A DNA stretch of 64,000 bases from Turbatrix aceti. Taxonomy: Eukaryota > Nematoda > Chromadorea > Rhabditida > Panagrolaimidae. Shown one piece after another: positions 45,449 through 58,110 of the stretch (its first letter is position 1; each line of letters starts with the position of its first letter). Both the position numbers and the translations under genes were made by a program. The stretch lies in NCBI GenBank assembly GCA_963969345.1, contig OZ017767.1, positions 3,748,739-3,812,738 of the forward strand. The letters run 5' to 3'. A model generated the notes under the pieces. It was not told the origin of the DNA and did not search any database. It saw nothing but the letters and a program-made list of their open reading frames with translations.

Positions 45449-47224
45449 ATGCCTCCCACAATTAGCCCCAGCCTATCAACTCGTCAGCTCTGCTTTCTGA
45501 CCCTATTTGTAAGTTGCCTGATTTTTTGAACACGTCGACGCCGGAGGCGATGATTTTTCATAAATCACAATTCCGTGGCTTCCCACGCGACCCGTGGAAT
45601 GGGACTTGTAAAGAAAGCCTGACCACACGCTTCGTTGTTTTACAAAATAGTTGTTTGGTCAGACCATTTATCCCCTCCGGGAAACAACTAAAAATCACCT
45701 CAGAGAATTTTTTTCAATCATTTTTCCTGACATAAAACTGATAATTTAAGAAACTAAAAACAGAATCCAAATATAATTTTTTCGGTATTGTTTGCCACGA
45801 TTCCGCCGTCAACTTCTAAGCATACAGCCGTTCTCAAGATGACGATCTATGACTGGAAATCCAACGTCTGCTGCATGAGTAAGTCAAATTCATTCCAAAA
45901 TCCCTACCACATAACTGTATCTCGACCAGGACCGCATCTTGAATAATTCTTGCACATTGCTGCTACAAAAATAAAAAAAAACTCCTGCTTGTTGGCGCAT
46001 TCTGTAAAAAATCGTTTAAGGATTAAAATAATGCTAATACTATCAGCATGAACAATTGATAAAATCATGGCTTTTTTTCAGTGAATGATTGCCCCAAGGA
46101 CTGCTGGTACGATTTTAAGCTGTGTTTTGGTGCTAGCAAGAATGGACCGTGTGTTTTCCTTAACAAACACTTTGTCATTCCCCACGCCATTCACGAACGC
46201 AGGGGTAAGTGGCTGATCGGCAACCACGCTTTCGTACGCTACTTTGAGGTCCCCTACCTCCCCACGAATAACGTAAGTTTCTTACCAATCGACAAAACTG
46301 ATTTTTTTCAATATCAAGTTTTTGGTTACGTCCAGTGTCACAACTTTTGTCTTTATCAAAAATAGTGATTAGAGCTCTCTCATGACTTACCTGGCGCTAC
46401 GGATGCAATTCAAATATATTCATTTTTTTTGAAACACAGCACACTCCCAATTTTGATGTAGCTTTATTACAAAAAACACTTGTCAATTAATCAAGCATAA
46501 TCTTAAAAATAGATAAGTGCCTCGCGGCGCCATTACTCATGTGCAATTCGGCCATAAACCATAAATCCTCACAGACATCTTTTTTTAGACAGAAATTCTG
46601 CACATCGAAGTGAACGTGCACAACAACCCATCCGTAAAAGTGTTGATCAAAGAAACCCTGCTGGATCTCCACAGAGATATGAACCAAGTTACAGAAAAGT
46701 TCCATAGTGAATCTGGATCGTCGACGCTAAAAATTGGCTTTGAACTCTCGTGCGCAGAAAACTATTACGGCAGAGATTGTGAGAAATACTGCAGACCTCC
46801 GTCCCCCTGGGAACACCACACGTGCGACGAATACCTCGGAATCGTTTGCCTACCTGGATACGCCGGTGATCTCTGCGATCCCGTCTGCGAAGAAGACTGC
46901 GGAAAGCACGGAATGTGCACGGGCAACAAGTGCATTTGCGAATCAGGCTGGATGGGACCCAAATGCGAGCAATGCGAACCTTCTTAAGGCTGTGTCACCG
47001 GTCAGTGCATCGACGGAAAACCAGGCACATGCAAGCGGGCTGCCCACTATAGAAGTCATCACCACTCGGTTTCGTCTTTGACCACTACCCCGAGCTTGAT
47101 CCCAGAAAATAATAGTCAGCCGATTGTCTTCGCTCCTCCGGTTTCTCTGTCTTCGCTTCTCAGCGGCTTTTTCATCGAATACCTCCTCAACGCCAACCCA
47201 CCTCCGCATCCCGAAAATCTATGA
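45449..47224 (+). pseudogene. Broken DSL Notch-ligand copy fused in frame to a SIX C-terminal tail
   Basis: Matches the intact downstream DSL gene exon by exon: exon 1 45449-45508 (signal peptide), exon 2 to 45878, exon 3 46082-46272, exon 4 from 46589 with the DSL domain and first EGF repeat. Three lesions: the acceptor of intron 1 reads TTTTTTCG instead of TTTTTTAG (45783-45784); a CAA codon has become TAA at 46985-46987 inside the second EGF; and DSL homology ends near 47047. There the frame continues into sequence homologous to the SIX last exon (shared QPIV-APPVS and PENL/PEKQ-type end), with stop TGA at 47222 and poly(A) signal AATAAA at 47385. The SIX tail is in the same reading frame as the DSL part. 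If transcribed and spliced at a cryptic site it would give a secreted, truncated ligand. It is more likely a decaying chimera formed at the junction of a tandem duplication. Confidence 0.85.
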
Positions 47225-50200
47225 AGAAGGAAGAAGGATATCGTCGAAAAAATGCTGGACGCGTAATTGAATTAATTTGCCTAATTACCTGGATTTACTA
47301 TTTTTTGTAAGGGTAGCATGCGTATTCACACACTCTGGATTTTATTATTGTTCGAAAAATAATTATTATAATAGTTTTGTTGTCAATAAACTTTATAAAT
47401 TCAATTGATTAGAAAATCGGCAAGGTTTATCTAAGGGGCGGTACAAATTGGCTTTGAAATGAGTGACGTATGTGTTCAAAGATTGACCTTATGCACGTCA
47501 TGTTTCTACCGAACATTTTGCAGTGGAAAAAAATGACGTGTTTCTTTGTCGGGTATGCACTTTGATTGTAATACCACCTGAATGCAGGATACCGAAAAAA
47601 AACCGGTGACAGTACTCGAGGGGCGGGGTGTATGAATTAAATACATTTTTACAGAAACAACAAAAAAATCATTCGCTTGGTTTTCCAAAAATATATCGTG
47701 ACCGTTTCAATATTATTTTCGATATCCCATCCCTTCCAATTCCATATAAGCGTTCACTAAATGCTTTCATCCAACATAGGCACCGTAAAAATGAATAAAT
47801 AAAAATCCAGGTGTTCATTGCGGAACTCACGGCAACACGGAGTCGGCCGTAACACTCGATTTCGATCGGAGATAGGCAATGATCATACATGGCCGTGCCT
47901 TGTCAGGACCTCTAAATCTTTACCACCCCACCTAACGGCACGCTTTGGCACTTGAGTGCCATTGAACGCGTTTCCGGTCATCGGAGTCGGTTACAACTCC
48001 GCAACAAGTTGGCCGGCGACTTGACTTTGCATGACAAAGGAGCGAACAATGGTCGGGAGGGGGGAGAACAAGGAGAGAGATATCCATCGCTACTTGCACA
48101 GAGAAATGACCGATTGAGCTTGTCCGGCCCGGGCAGGCACAGCTCTCCGGAGCGAGTGGCAACAGGGATGAGATGATCGTCTGCCCCTGCGAGCTTGCAT
48201 CTATTTACACGACGGCTTGAGACAAGTGCCGATCCGCGTGAGGCCTTTCGCGTCTTCCGGCTTGCATAACGACATCGATGGCACTCCCCGTGCCGAATTA
48301 ATCCAAAACACTGCGCGTCTGCGAGATGAGTGGATGTCATCAAGTCGATATCGCTGACTTGCTACAAGGTGCGCCAAAAAAGTCTGGTCTCATAGTGCTT
48401 TCTCGATTCCATGTTCACCGTTTTTATAGCTTTCTGTGGCGTTTTATTGCATATTTATTTTCAAAAAACAACTTTGATACCCCCTTGTTTTGCCTACATT
48501 GTTTTTTGTTGTAAAAATTTATCACGATAATTTTGTCACATCGCCAACCCGAGCGAATCATGCCAACTCTTCCGTCAGGCGCGTTCCCGGGAATTCCCAC
48601 AACGTCCTTTGAAGCACGCTTCATCTGAATGCGTCCCGTCGCCATCCGCAATACGTCTCTTCTTTTATGAATCTGTGACATCGTGGGAAGTCTCGTCGGC
48701 GGTTGTCCTTTTTGAGCGCACCTTGGCATGACTAGCAAAAATCGAGGAAACGACCGGGATCGTCGCTCTCTCGTGTTAAAAAGGGACCTGGTTGTCGCCA
48801 CAATACACTTCTGACCTTGGATTCTTGCAGTTAACATAATCCAACTTTTTTTCAAATTAATTTGTTCTGAAATGCTAGTCCATGCAAAAATTAATGTGTT
48901 ACTTCGTTGAATATGTTTTTTCCTTACGGTAGCCATTTTGTTTCGTAAACATATTGTTATTTCTAACGGTGCACAATGCAAAACATTAAAAAATGACAGC
49001 AGTCGTTTACTTTGAACTACACTTTTAACTGTTCTAGCATGATTTCACATTCCGTGTTTTGACTGTAGGCCACCCTGGTATTAATTTTTTTTGTGACAGG
49101 ACCGTTCGTCATTTTGAATCTCTGAATGTTTTTTTACACGTTTTAAAAAAATGACTGTAAAAAATCACAGAGGTGCTGTGGATGGCCATAAGAAATGGTT
49201 GCGTGTATATTCCCTTGCTTGTGTTTTCGAGTCGAAGCTTGCCCTTTGTTTAAGCGTGAGTCACTCACTTACTACACTTCAGGGACTCTAAGCATCATTT
49301 TTTGAAAAAATCCGCATGTGACATCAATTTTTTTTTACGCAGGTTACAAACAATGTAATAGGTCATATGTATAGCAGATTTGAAAACTCCGCACCACCTA
49401 CAGATCGTAGATCATCGTCTCCGGAGAGGGGAGACCGGTGTGATATATGTAAAAGAGATACCGTGTTTGAAATTTAAACAAAACATTTCGGCAGTTATCG
49501 GTCTCTTTGACGATCATCCGCTGCCGCCACCCTGCACGCTTACTCACTTGCTCATGCTAACTTCCGGGGCACACTCGAGTGGTGCGAACACGCGCAAGCG
49601 ATAGTGCGTCGGCGCGCGAAAGGACTCGTGCCGCAGACGGTAGTCGGGCTTTGATATCGACGCCCCTCTACACCTGTTAGACGGATATCAGAGAGATATC
49701 GCCATGTTCAGCATCAGGTTGGCCGTGGCATCGTAAACGAAACCACCTTGTCCTGCTCAGTTCATGCAAAGGAGACCCGAGCATTCATGTCGAATGCGAT
49801 CTTTCTCTCCATCGTCTTCGTGTGCCAAGCCGGACCTCTTCGCATAATATACCACTTCCAGATGGTAAAAAGTCGTCGCTAGCCGTGGTCTATGGACTTC
49901 TTTTTCCTCGTCAGCCCGTCTTCATGCGCGAGTCGCGCAACAGGTGTTTTTGTCCCTTTCACAGCGACCTCACTCTTCTCTTGGCGCAGCAAAAAAACAA
50001 CAAAGCGGATCGCATCGACCCCTTTTTTTCTATCATTGTTTGCGCTTTTAATTAAAAAAAATTATTGGCAGTGTTTGTGCAAAATACTTTTATGCTGACC
50101 TGCCTGCTCAATGTACGAAACGTGACGATGACGCAGTTCCGGCTCTGACGCGCTATCAGTACACCCTCACATTTCGAACGCAATCAACAGGACCCGGTGA

Positions 50201-52993
50201 GCTCGTGAAATGAATAAGAACTTCCGATTGGTGTCATTTGACGCTTAAGGAAGTTGCAAAATGTTTGGAATGCCTGGGAACGGTCTTTTCCCATGACCAA
50301 CACGGTGAGTAATCCGGGGTCATCAAACTTTACCGCGACCATCTTTATCAAGCGCATTCCCCGGTCCATGTGTGTCCAAAGATTGTGGCCAAAACTTTTC
50401 ACACGTACAACGACTCTCCTGGCTGGGTAAATTCTCAATCACAAATTCCTTACATAGCTGCGTGACCGGATAAGCACGCTAGTAAGGAGTTGTTTGCCGG
50501 CCGTTCGCCAGCTTTTATCTCTTGAACTGCTGTTTACCTGAAAATATTGTACTTTGTGTTTGTATTGCATTTTTCAACGAAATGATAGAGGAATCTACCG
50601 TACCGTACACCTCAGGTTAAGCTTCATTGCGTCCGACAGGTGAACTGGAGTGTTAGTTGTTTTTGAATTAAAAAAAAGTTCCTTGTTTTTTGTCTTTTTT
50701 TTGTTTCTTTTTATCAAACAAAACTGTTCTTTTGTTCTTTTGAAAGTTTAAACAATTCGACATATATAATTCGTCATTTGTATCCTCCTCTTTTTATCTT
50801 TTTGATTCGTCATCTGGGTCCACCTCCTTTTATCAAACTTTACCAATGGTTTGCATTGCATTTGCACAAAACCATTCATTTCTGGTTTTTAAAATCTTTT
50901 AAAATTTAGGAGTCATTGAAATTCCAAAATCAGCTCGACTGTTTTTTTGTCTGAAAATCGAATTGGCAAACAAAGCTGAATAAAATCATAATTTTCTATA
51001 TTTCGGTTTTCTCATTACTTTCCAATAAAATTGTTTCTCAAAAAAATTGTGATTTGTTTTTCTGTTGCACGCATACCTTTTTTTGGCATTTCTGTATTCC
51101 ACAAAAAGCCTGCACTTGTACCTGCTGTTACCTGCTGTTTTTTACTAACTTTTTTTTCTGTCATAACAATACCTGTCTGCAAGCGGATGGTGGCTCCCTG
51201 TCGTCTACCTTGTTCATGGGGAACCCTCCCCTTGCAAAAAATATCTGTCAGCCAGTACATATACGGAAGACAAACGACCCACCAGGGTGGTCAGAACGGA
51301 GTCGCCATCTTGTCATCATCATCATCGTCATTCACCGGGAGGAAGGCACCTTATTTTAGTCGTAACTACAGGTTGATCGTTGGGCATGGCACGGCACAGG
51401 TTTGTTCATTGTTTCCGGTTTTCTGAAACTGTCTGTACCCCTCTTTTTTTGGAGACTATCCTAGAGACATTTTTCTAGTGCCGTTCTGGCCGCCAGTTTT
51501 AGCGGCATAATTGATTACAATTTTGTCTGGTCATTGCCAAAATTTGTCAATTCTTTATTCTCTGCAACCCAGTTTGCAGGAACTAAGGAAAACTCGTAGT
51601 CGTGCATACACATAAATCCTCACTCTGTCACCAGACCTTTTTTGGGGTGATTTATTTTTTGGAAAATAATAATAAGAAATCATTGTCTAGACCTGACTAC
51701 AGTAATGCGTTCTGGGCGGCATTTTTGTTTTTTATCCTTAAAAAAGTATTTGTATATGCGCTTAAAAAAATTGACCGCTCGTGCTTTTTTTTTGCCGTAA
51801 GAAAAAGTTTTTGGATTTTCTAGCAAAGTTTATATTCTAGCTTTCAAAACGTAAAACTTCTCTAAAATGTGACATTTGATATGATTAACCTTTTCAAAAA
51901 ATCTTGTTTTTTTGTTTCTAAATAATTTACCATTTTTTCAAAAAAATCTGCCGAAAAAAAAATCCGGCGCGGGTTCCCTTTTTTTTCGCTCCACCCTGGC
52001 ACAGTACTCCCGCTGAGCAATCATCGGGCCTCTACCACGTGTTGTGGGACATCATCTCTGCTAGGTATCATGTACGGCCTCCGCGTGATAACTCTCGTCC
52101 GTCAAAAGTAGGAAACAGAGTGGGAGGAGTCTGAGGAGAGTCAAAGAAAGGAGAGACGCGTGCAACAGGATCCAACCTACGACCATCTGCTCCCCGTCTC
52201 TTCTCGCTTGCCCTCGGTTGGATTGGCTGTGGCTGTAGATGGAAAAAACACGCAATATGGGCTAAAAAGTCCGGTCTGTCGTGTGCTTTTTCAAAACTCT
52301 TTGTTTTTGATGAAAAAACACTGTCGAAGTCGATCGAGCGCGAGCCGTACTAAATCCGTGTCGAAGCAACAAAGAACTGTTTTTTGTTGTCTAACAGAAT
52401 TGCCCTGCCCCTCTTTCCCCCCAGCAACAGCTAGCGGAGCTGGTCGGATGCTTGCGGCTATGCCGCAGGAATGCCAGCTTTCATCATTGCGAGATCAAGT
52501 GGCCGGTGGACGGGAGGGATATTTTTTCCTCCTTGCGACCATTATCCTTCCCTTATCCTTGTCCATATTTAGTAAAAAAATTCTCAAAACTTTTTTACAA
52601 AATTATTTTTTATATTTTTTTTAGCAAAACAGTCCCACACTGACCCTGTTACTTTTTCCACCTACATGCGCGTTTGATCCGAAATGAAACTCATGTCGGG
52701 GCGAGCGGGGGTCTTCAACGGTTTCTTTACAAGTTTTTTGCTAGCTTCAAAGCGTGCCGCCAAGGGGCGATCGTTTGTCACGTAACGAACCCGAGGCCCC
52801 TCAGCGACCGAGGAGTGTTCAACTCATTGCTAATTACCTCCTCCCTTCTTCACGCGCGTTTTTTTATACCATTACAATTCGCTTTTGAATTCCCTGAAAC
52901 CCATCAATTTCCTACCTTTTTTGTTTTTACAGGGAAACCAATAAGCATCGATCGGCCGACAATCTGATCAGTATCACGCCGATTAGATCAGTC
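47225..52993. other. Intergenic part of the second SIX-DSL duplication unit
   Basis: No gene called. Blocks shared with unit 1 are 47225-47395 (SIX 3' UTR), ~50130-50640 (matches 43935-44250), ~52030-52160 (matches 44250-44268 plus 45215-45315) and ~52860-52993 (matches 45330-45448). The stretches between, about 2.7, 1.4 and 0.7 kb, are absent from unit 1 and are either later insertions or losses in unit 1. They are AT-rich with long T runs and show no terminal repeats that I can see. Confidence 0.6.
52917..52932 (+). promoter_or_regulatory. Likely spliced-leader acceptor of the intact DSL gene
   Basis: CTTTTTTGTTTTTACAG ends 61 bases before the ATG. The equivalent place in the broken copy reads CTTTTTTGTTCATATAAG, a weaker site, consistent with decay of that copy. 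Confidence 0.5.
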
Positions 52994-55900
52994 ATGCCTC
53001 CCACAATTAGCCCCAGCCTATCAACTCGTCAGCTCTGCTTTCTGACCCTATTTGTAAGTTTTTGAACACGTCGACGCCGGGGGCGATGATTTTTCATAAA
53101 TCACAATTCCGTGGCTTCCCACGCGACCCGTGGAATGGGACCTGTAAAGAAAGCCACTTTTGCATGACCACACGCTTCGTTGTTTTACAAAATAGTTGTT
53201 TGGTCAGACCATTTGTCCCCTCCGGGAAACAACTAAAAATCACCTCAGAGAATTTTTTTCAATCATTTTTCCTGACATTAAACTGATAATTTAAGAAACT
53301 AAAAATAGAATCCAAATATGATTTTTTAGGTATTGTTTGCCACAATTCCGCCGTCGATTTCTAAGCATACGGCAGTTCTCAAGATGACGATCTACGACTG
53401 GACGTCCAACGTCTGCTGCACGAGTAAGTCAAATCCATTCCCAAAATCCATACTGCATAGGTGTTTTTCTGTCCATTTTTTTCTGTCTATCATAACTGTC
53501 ATCGATTGCATCGATGGCGGCCGCCATTTCGCCACAGCTCGTTATCATTCTTGTACGCACGCACGAAATAATACGCTTTGTATTGCCTATGCTTTCATGC
53601 CCGGCGGACAAGTGTGTGACGACGGTACGTGAACACAGACGAAGCTCTCTGCAGCGTGGGGGTCTTTTGTCTCGTTTCACGTCGTCGTCCTGCTTTATTG
53701 TCTGACTACATGCCACTCGGCCTGCTGATCGACTTGGAAGATCTCCATTGTCTTGCAGCAGTTCGAAAAAAATGCAAAAGTAGACCGAGAAGCACGCATA
53801 TGTTTTTGTTCGAGGTCTGATGGCGCCAGCGTGATTTATCTCCCCCCAGACTGCCCCGGGGTCCCCGTCGTTCACCCGGATGACAGCGGTTTGCGCATAT
53901 CTGAAATCCCGATCAGGACCACATCCTGAACGATTCTCGCACGATTGCTACAAAACACAAAAAAAATTGTCCTCTTGTTGGTGCATTTTGTAAAAAAAAA
54001 CTGTCTAAAGATAAAAATAGTGCCACTTTAAAAACACGATTGATAAAATCATGGCTTTTTTCAGTGAATGACTGTCCCAAGGACTGCTCATATGATTTTA
54101 TGCTGTGCTTTGGTGCCAGCATGAATGGCCAATGTGTTTTTCTCAAAGAACAATTCGTCATTCCCCACGCCGTTCCCGAGCGATACGGTCAGTGGCTGAT
54201 CGGAAATCAGCCTTTCGTCAGATTCTTCGAAGTCCCCTACTTACCTACGAACAACGTAAGTTTCTTACACAACGACTGCCACAAAACTAACCTCCCCACC
54301 GCAATTGATTGCCCCTTGCGCGGTGTCATCGACCCGTCGATACTCCCAATTAACACCACCTGCATGCGCGCCCTCGAGGGCACGGCTCATCGAGTCACAT
54401 GATTCATGATGAACCACTAAACAGCCATTTTTTGTCCACTTAGCACGTCGTTAGACCCCAGACATATGCTCCTCATTTCTTTGTGATGACAGACTTGGGC
54501 AAGGTACGCATTGTCGTGCACCCACCTCAGCGCATGTGATGGCACCTGGACTCAATCACGCGTGAACAGGGAACCTTCTTGGCGTTCGTTGCGCACCCGT
54601 CTGTCTTCCGGAAAAAAAATAATTACTGCCACGAACAGCAGTTCATTACTTTTTCTCGCGAAGGCCAAACTAAAAAACTTTTCTTTTTTTTTTTTGGTTT
54701 GCATAAACCCGGATATGGCTTGTTTACGATCACCACGTCCAAGTCTCATCGAACACCATCGGATGATTGTTTTTATTTACGAGCTCAAGGCGATGCCGCA
54801 GGTGATCATCGCCCTTATCCGGGTTTAGATCCTGTTACTCCGATACCGTATCCAGTTTACGATAGACTCGCGTTAGCTGGCGCCGTTATCCTAAATTCAA
54901 TTGCTCCGTTGGCTTTGAAGGGACTTGACTTTTTAAATCACCTTTAATGTGCAAGCGAAAGCAAGAAAGCAAGCAAGCCCGCGCAAATGAGATTTTTGAC
55001 GATCTTCTTTGGCTCTGCGGTACAACTCGCGCTCCCTTCTATCCCTCTGTGACACGACGTATCCTCTTCCCCGAAGAAAACAACAAAGGACGAAATAGAC
55101 ACCAGTAATTAGTGTTTTTGGCGTAGACTGCGCTGTGCGCCAAAAGGACACATACTTTCTGCAGTTTTTTTGTTGCCGTCGCCGCGAAAAAAAAATATGG
55201 AAGAAGGAAAGTTGAGGGGATGTAATTCATTCAAATCACGCAAAAAGTGGTGATTTGATGAAGTTCTGACAGATGACGTCCGCCGCGCAACGACCCAGCG
55301 TACGGCGACCGACAAAAACGCAAGGAGACGAGGGAGAGGATCAAATTGGGTTTGTTTGACAGGGCACGAGTCAAAATAAAGCGCAGGCAGATGGCTGATT
55401 TTTCTATATTTTTGCGTGCAAAAGTTTTTGAAGACGTCGAGTGTCACAACTTTTTGTCTTTATCAAAGCATTTGTGATTAGGGCTCTTTCATGACTCACC
55501 TGGCGCGCCTTGGCTTGTTTTTTTAATTCATGTAGCAAATACGGATGCAATCAAAGTTCAAATGTATTCAAACATTTTTTTGAAGCACAGTACACTGCCA
55601 ATTTTGACGTTAATTCATGCTTATTTATCACAAAAACACTTGCCAATTAATCAAGCATAATCTTAAAAATAGATAAGTGCCTCGCGGCGCCATTACTCAT
55701 GTGCAATTCAGCCATAAACCATAAATCCTCACAGACATCTTTTTTTAGACAGAAATTCTGCACATCGAAGTGAATGTGCACAACAACCCATCCGTAAAAG
55801 TGTTGATCAAAGAAACCCTGCTGGATCTCCACAGAGATATGAACCAAGTTACAGAAAAGTTCCATAGTGAATCTGGATCGTCGACGCTAAAAATTGGCTT

Positions 55901-57497
55901 TGAACTCTCGTGCGCAGAAAACTATTACGGCAGAGATTGTGAGAAATACTGCAGACCTCCGTCTCCCTGGGAACACCACACGTGCGACGAATACCTCGGA
56001 ATCATTTGCCTACCTGGATACGCCGGTGATCTCTGCGATCCCGTCTGCGAAGAAGACTGCGGCAAATACGGCACGTGTGCAGGTCCAAATAAGTGCATGT
56101 GCGAATCGGGCTGGATGGGCCCCAAATGCGAGCAATGCGAGCCTTCTCAAGGCTGTGCTACCGGTCAATGCATCGACGGAATACCCGGCACGTGCAAATG
56201 TGCTCCCAACTATGGAGGCGATACCTGCGAAATTCAGCTCGACATCTGCCGTGCAAATCCCGGCATCTGCCAGAACGGAGGAATCTGCATGGGCTCTGAT
56301 CCGAAACACATTTGCAGATGCCCCGAAGGCTACAGTGGCCAACATTGCCAGATCGTGAGTTATTTTTCGACAAGCTTGTTGTTGGGGTCAGGCAATTAGC
56401 ACCCTCGTTGGTTGGCATGCCATGCGCCAGATTGCACCTAAATTAACCCCAATCATTTTGTCGAGAAAAGTTTTGGCAGATTTTGGACATAAACAAGTAC
56501 TGCTCATGTTTATTATGTTTCTAAAAAGATTGCGTAACGTAGACGAACAAGAAGCACACCACCTGGACACAATTACCACAATCTGTTCCGGAACATGCGC
56601 GACCCCCCGTGCCTCTAGTTGCGCAACCAACAATAGCTATTGCCATTTTTGACAGTTTGGAACGTTTACCGCACAAAATGCTAAATTTGCATCAGGGAAC
56701 AAAAAATAAGTGTACCGTACCAAAAATAAAATTGCAAAATATTTCAGGTCGAAATAAGGCATTACATTTCAAACGCACCCCGACAATCAGAATGCTCTAT
56801 TGTCTGCGACCCAAGTTTCTGTATTTTCATCGTCCTTGGCATCGTCATCGGTTGTTTTGCGATCTACGTCACCAAGACCCTTATTAAGAGGAAACGGAAA
56901 GCCGCAGACTACGTTGCATGCCAAAGAAGAGACCTCGAAGCACTGGAAAGAGCCGCCGGCGAAGAAGACCCCAAATGTAAGTTGAAGTTGTACCTTGTGT
57001 TTTTTTTGCTTCCAAATGCGCAGTCAACTTTTTTTTTGCAAACTTTTGTAACTGTTTCTTGCGTCATTTGCAAGTTCTTTAAAAACACGTGCACGTGTAC
57101 ACTTGCGAAAACCTAATCAAAAAACTCAATCAGCAGCCATCACATAGTTTTGCTCGCGGCGGAAAGCAACCAAAACCAAAAAAATTGACGGTGCAATCTC
57201 TCTTGTCCGGGACCGGCTGTCAGACTGCAAATTTTTCTGCAAGACTACTTGCAATCAAATTTACTACCGTAATATACCAACGATGTTTGATTTTCAGCAA
57301 CTCCCCCTGCGTATCACGTCAAACAACTGTCAGCTATCGAATTGACCCAAACCGTTACCGCGACTCCCGCCCCACCGACATACGACGAGGCCATTTCACA
57401 AGATGCCTTCAAGACCCGTCCAGCCCCCAGGATAGACTCCGAATCCGCGTCGTCGTCGTTGCGAGACTTGCTCATCATCTGTGAAGAAACCGTGTGA
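52994..57497 (+). CDS. DSL-family Notch ligand (LAG-2/APX-1-like), intact copy
   Basis: Six exons (52994-53053, 53330-53423, 54065-54255, 55749-56354, 56748-56976, 57298-57497) join in frame to 459 residues. It is a type I membrane ligand expected to bind LIN-12/GLP-1-type Notch receptors on neighbouring cells. Layout: signal peptide (1-~28), N-terminal Cys-containing MNNL-like region (~35-165), DSL domain 170-211 (CAENYYGRDCEKYC...CLPGYAGDLC), three EGF repeats (215-242, 245-275, 282-315), membrane span ~341-359 (FCIFIVLGIVIGCFAIYVT) followed by a KRKRK stop-transfer, and a ~100-residue cytoplasmic tail. The tail has two PPxY motifs (PPAY 396-399, PPTY 419-422), typical WW-domain ligands, and ends EETV. 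All splice junctions keep frame. Introns 2 and 3 are longer than in the broken copy because of insertions. Confidence 0.92.
53461..53905. other. Insertion in DSL intron 2
   Basis: About 440 bases absent from the corresponding intron of the broken copy. No clear inverted ends or target duplication. The open frames within are short. Confidence 0.5.
54290..55425. other. 1.1-kb insertion in DSL intron 3
   Basis: Intron 3 is 1493 bases here and 316 in the broken copy; flanking sequence aligns on both sides. A plus-strand open frame (54579-54947) ends in a segment rich in Pro and Tyr (RPYPGLDPVTPIPYPVYDRL) that might derive from a gene fragment, but it has no start or splice support. The origin of the insert is unknown. 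Confidence 0.5.
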
Positions 57498-57726
57498 TAC
57501 CGAAAAGCCTCTCTGGCACGCTCGCAGTGCCATACGGAGCTACGCCTGGTGCGCTGATCCTCAAACCATGTCACTACGGTTGACCCCACTTCGAACTTTT
57601 TACAATCCCATTACCAATAATCCGAATAACTTTTTTTTCGCATTCGGCAATCGACGGTGGTCTACTAAACGGGTATTCACAGCTTTAACGGCGCTGGGAA
57701 CAAAAGTCCAGGCTGCATGTAGATCG

Positions 57727-57951
57727 ATGTACTATATTTCTATACCAAGGTTTTCGATTTTTTTTCAGATAACTATTTGTTTGTTTTTGCTTATACTTCC
57801 TCGAATTTTTGTGACAGTAATAAATGCAGTTGATGAGGCTGGAAATTACGGTATCAGCCACGTCGCACAGCCTCCGATAGCAAAGAAATGCACCTGGCCT
57901 ATCACATCAAAACAAGAATTCGAGTTCTTGTGTATGCCAATAATTTTATAA
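57727..57951 (+). CDS. Weak candidate: small secreted protein or 3' UTR frame
   Basis: 74-codon open frame starting with a hydrophobic signal-like core (ITICLFLLILPRIF) and a short hydrophilic remainder with two Cys. It overlaps the expected 3' UTR of the DSL gene (AATAAA near 57822), so it may be fortuitous. It stops exactly where the PRPF39 fragment begins. Confidence 0.2.
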   Translation: MYYISIPRFSIFFQITICLFLLILPRIFVTVINAVDEAGNYGISHVAQPPIAKKCTWPITSKQEFEFLCMPIIL

Positions 57952-58110
57952 ATGCCTCGTATTACGTTTGTTCTCGCCGATATTCTTGACGTAGTCGATT
58001 TAGCGCCGGAGATAGCGGAATGGTCTTCACGTAACGCTCGTAGACGATGACGCCTTTCGAATTCGGCATATTTTCGCCTCCGGTTACGACTCATGTCACC
58101 GGTACTGAAA
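57952..58110 (-). pseudogene. PRPF39 pseudogene fragment
   Basis: Minus-strand remnant of PRPF39. 57960-58078 aligns to parts of exon 2 (the region coding [12 protein letters not shown]...[14 protein letters not shown]) with internal deletions and point changes, then jumps directly to the end of exon 1 and its ATG and acceptor (58079-58110). Frame is lost. Intron 1 and the rest of exon 1 are missing. Confidence 0.85.
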
